From NCBI GenBank assembly GCA_030681635.1, contig JAUXRT010000550.1:1-7066 (forward strand): DNA of 7,066 nt, given 5' to 3'. Every line of letters starts with the position of its first letter. Position 1 is the stretch's first letter. The stretch is from Reyranella sp. GTDB taxonomy: Bacteria > Pseudomonadota > Alphaproteobacteria > Reyranellales > Reyranellaceae. A model generated the notes under the pieces. The model did not search any database. It had not been told where the DNA came from and worked only from the letters and a program-made list of their open reading frames with translations. Below are positions 5,834 to 7,066 of this stretch, one piece after another. Position numbers and translations under genes: made by a program.

Positions 5834-5862
5834 GGTGTCGCCCGGCATCGGAATCCTGTCAA
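5834..5862 (-). promoter_or_regulatory. weak candidate promoter for accA overlapping the xerD stop
   Basis: A perfect TTGACA (5862-5857 on the minus strand) spans the xerD stop codon. The hexamer 17 nt downstream (GACACC, 5839-5834) matches the -10 consensus poorly, at 2 of 6. If used, transcription would start only about 3 nt before the accA ATG, giving an almost leaderless message. That would agree with the missing Shine-Dalgarno but is speculative. Confidence 0.15.
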
Positions 5863-6800
5863 CTGGCCGGCCTGCGCTTGCGGCGGGCCAGCGGATGATG
5901 GTCTTCCACCAGCGCCCGCAGCTTCTCGGGCACGACGTGCGTGTAAATCTGGGTCGTGGCGATGTCGGCGTGGCCCAGCATGAGCTGCACGCTGCGCAGA
6001 TCCGCGCCCGCTTCCAGCAGATGACTGGCGAAGGCATGGCGCAACACGTGCGGCGATACGCGCGCCGGATCGATGCCGGCCGCAAGTGCTGCCTCCTTCA
6101 GGAGCTGGGCGAAGCGCTGCCGCGTCAGATGCCCGGTCCGGCCGCGCGACGGAAAGAGATAGCGTGAGGTCTCGCCCTCGGCGAGGGCGCCGGCGCGCAT
6201 ATGCAGCCACTTCGCGATCGCCACGCGCGCCGGATCGGACAGCGGCACCTGCCGGTCCTTGTCACCCTTGCCGCGCACCACCAGCATGGTGGGATCGCGC
6301 TCGGCCGCGGCGAGCGGCAGCGCCACCAGCTCCGAGACGCGCAGCCCCGAGCCGTAGAGGATCTCGAGCAGGGTCTCCATGCGGCCGCCATCCTCGCCGC
6401 CCTTGGCATGCGCGGCCTCGATCAGCCGGTCGACTTCAACGCGCGACATCACCTTGGGCAACGGCCGCCCCAGCCGCGGCGAGTCGAGGGTGCTGGCAGG
6501 ATCGTCCTCGCGCAGCCGCTCCGCGAGAAGAAAGCGGAAGAACTGGCGCATCACCGACAGACGCCGCGCCACCGTGCCCGGCGTCATGCCGAGATAGTCC
6601 AGCGCCTTCAGGTAGGCGCGCAACGCCGCGGCGTCGGCATTCACCGGCCCCTGCTTGCGGCGGCCAAGAAAGGTCAGCAGGTCACGGAGGTCGCTGCGAT
6701 AGGCAGCCTCGGTATTCTTCGAGGCGCCACGCTCCGCCGTCAGCATTTCGATGAATGCCTCGGCCTCGCGGGCCAGCGGCGGGGCGGGCTTACGCTTCAC
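5859..6800 (-). CDS. xerD: tyrosine recombinase XerD
   Basis: A 313-residue tyrosine site-specific recombinase; with XerC it resolves chromosome dimers at dif during cell division. From the GTG start, the N-terminal SAM-like core-binding domain covers about residues 8-95 (EAFIEMLTAERGASKNTEAAYRSDL region), and the catalytic domain about 115-300. All catalytic residues are present: R154 (SGLRVSEL), K178 (GKGDKDR), H251 and R254 (HVLRHAFASHLL), H277 (LGHADIATTQIYTH) and nucleophile Y286. The spacing matches E. coli XerD. GTG 6800 (MKRKPAPPLAREAEAF) is preferred; the open frame to ATG 6902 lies inside the upstream gene in another frame and adds a low-complexity arginine/serine-rich extension. 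A purine run AGGGG lies 2-3 nt before the GTG, closer than ideal. The upstream gene ends 10 bp before, and accA starts 34 bp after. XerC versus XerD is assigned from accA linkage and overall sequence. Confidence 0.93.
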   Translation of the reverse strand: MKRKPAPPLAREAEAFIEMLTAERGASKNTEAAYRSDLRDLLTFLGRRKQGPVNADAAALRAYLKALDYLGMTPGTVARRLSVMRQFFRFLLAERLREDDPASTLDSPRLGRPLPKVMSRVEVDRLIEAAHAKGGEDGGRMETLLEILYGSGLRVSELVALPLAAAERDPTMLVVRGKGDKDRQVPLSDPARVAIAKWLHMRAGALAEGETSRYLFPSRGRTGHLTRQRFAQLLKEAALAAGIDPARVSPHVLRHAFASHLLEAGADLRSVQLMLGHADIATTQIYTHVVPEKLRALVEDHHPLARRKRRPAS

Positions 6801-6819
6801 AGCCCCTGCTTCACAGCCC
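6794..6819. repeat. 12-bp direct repeat with 14-bp period at the xerD start
   Basis: GCTTCACAGCCC occurs at 6794-6805 and again at 6808-6819 (minus strand GGGCTGTGAAGC), separated by 2 bp. One copy contains the xerD GTG start; the other contains the stop of the upstream gene, where GTG and TGA overlap as GTGA. It looks like a short tandem duplication at the gene junction. Confidence 0.75.
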
Positions 6820-7066
6820 GTGGGCGATCGCCGTCTCGACCGCGAACAGCCGCCCGGCGTGATCCTCGCCGACCTGGCGCAGCGCCCGCACGATGGCGCC
6901 AACGGCGGCGGGATGAAGTTCGATCAGCGGCGTCTCGCCGATCGCGATCGAGGCCAGCAGCGCCGCCTCGGCGCGACGCTTGCCGGAGGCCGCGGCCTGC
7001 TGGGCCTGCATCGTGGCGGCGGACGGCGAGACCAGGCGGGCGTTGGCCGGCGGCGTCTCGGGCAAT
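6811..7066 (-). CDS. uncharacterised protein, C-terminal part (partial)
   Basis: The last 84-85 codons of a gene that enters from beyond the right edge; stop TGA at 6813-6811. The visible sequence begins PETPPANARLVSPSAATMQAQ and ends with an alpha-helical stretch. In that stretch, GKRRAEAALLASIAIGETP, LHPAAVGAIVRALRQVGED and GRLFAVETAIAHGL (final residues) recall helical-hairpin repeats in alphaproteobacterial proteins encoded next to xerD. I do not recognise a named family and see no catalytic motif. The first half of the visible part is Ala/Pro/Gln-rich and probably a linker. The gene ends 10 bp before the xerD start and is likely cotranscribed with it. The leftmost apparent start at the window edge is a TTG that is probably internal, so the protein is longer than seen. 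Confidence 0.6.
   Translation of the reverse strand, partial: LPETPPANARLVSPSAATMQAQQAAASGKRRAEAALLASIAIGETPLIELHPAAVGAIVRALRQVGEDHAGRLFAVETAIAHGL

Noticed and set aside
6801..6902. N-terminal extension of XerD to an ATG at 6902
   Set aside because: It overlaps the upstream coding sequence and encodes a Cys/Ser/Arg-rich stretch not seen in XerD; the GTG at 6800 gives the normal length.
1..7066. CRISPR array, insertion sequence, prophage, tRNA or rRNA
   Set aside because: No repeated spacer-like units, transposase motifs, terminal inverted repeats, phage genes or RNA-gene signatures were seen; the only recombinase is the housekeeping XerD.

Overview
The window is GC-rich and gene-dense with bacterial coding throughout. 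Its gene content suggests an alphaproteobacterium, probably of the Rhodospirillales or Hyphomicrobiales type. The reasons are the xerD-accA neighbour pair, the TfdA-like dioxygenase, and the mix of MaoC-type dehydratase, GNAT and luciferase-like oxidoreductase genes. This placement is inference from gene content; no rRNA or other taxonomic marker is present.

Left part (1-1905). A partial FAS1-like/MaoC-type dehydratase gene runs leftward off the edge. A GNAT acetyltransferase gene starts 44 bp away in the opposite direction. The GNAT gene converges on, and overlaps by 21 bp, a leftward gene for a TfdA/TauD-family Fe(II)/2-oxoglutarate dioxygenase with a complete metal triad. A 67-bp divergent spacer follows.

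Middle (1906-3852). Rightward from that spacer lie a second, unrelated putative 2OG-Fe(II) oxygenase (TIGR02466/2OG-FeII_Oxy_5 type) and, 3 bp later, a TPR-repeat protein gene. The TPR gene is broken by a single in-frame TAG at 2857-2859, while the frame stays open and protein-like on both sides. This is the most unusual feature in the window: a recent nonsense mutation, a sequencing error, or (less likely) a readthrough site.

Right part (3849-7066). Four genes run leftward with very short gaps, probably as one operon. In transcription order they are the C-terminal end of an uncharacterised protein, xerD (tyrosine recombinase, GTG start), accA (acetyl-CoA carboxylase carboxyltransferase alpha subunit) and a luciferase-like flavin-dependent oxidoreductase with a probable TTG start. 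The last gene ends head-to-head with the TPR gene, sharing one CTAG that supplies both stop codons.

xerD and accA are housekeeping genes (chromosome dimer resolution; malonyl-CoA supply). The rest looks like accessory catabolic or oxidative enzymes of unknown substrate. I found no tRNA, rRNA, CRISPR array, insertion sequence or phage gene. I also found no convincing new multi-gene system. The items most worth checking are the interrupted TPR gene, the back-to-back pair of different 2OG oxygenases, and the 12-bp duplication at the xerD start.
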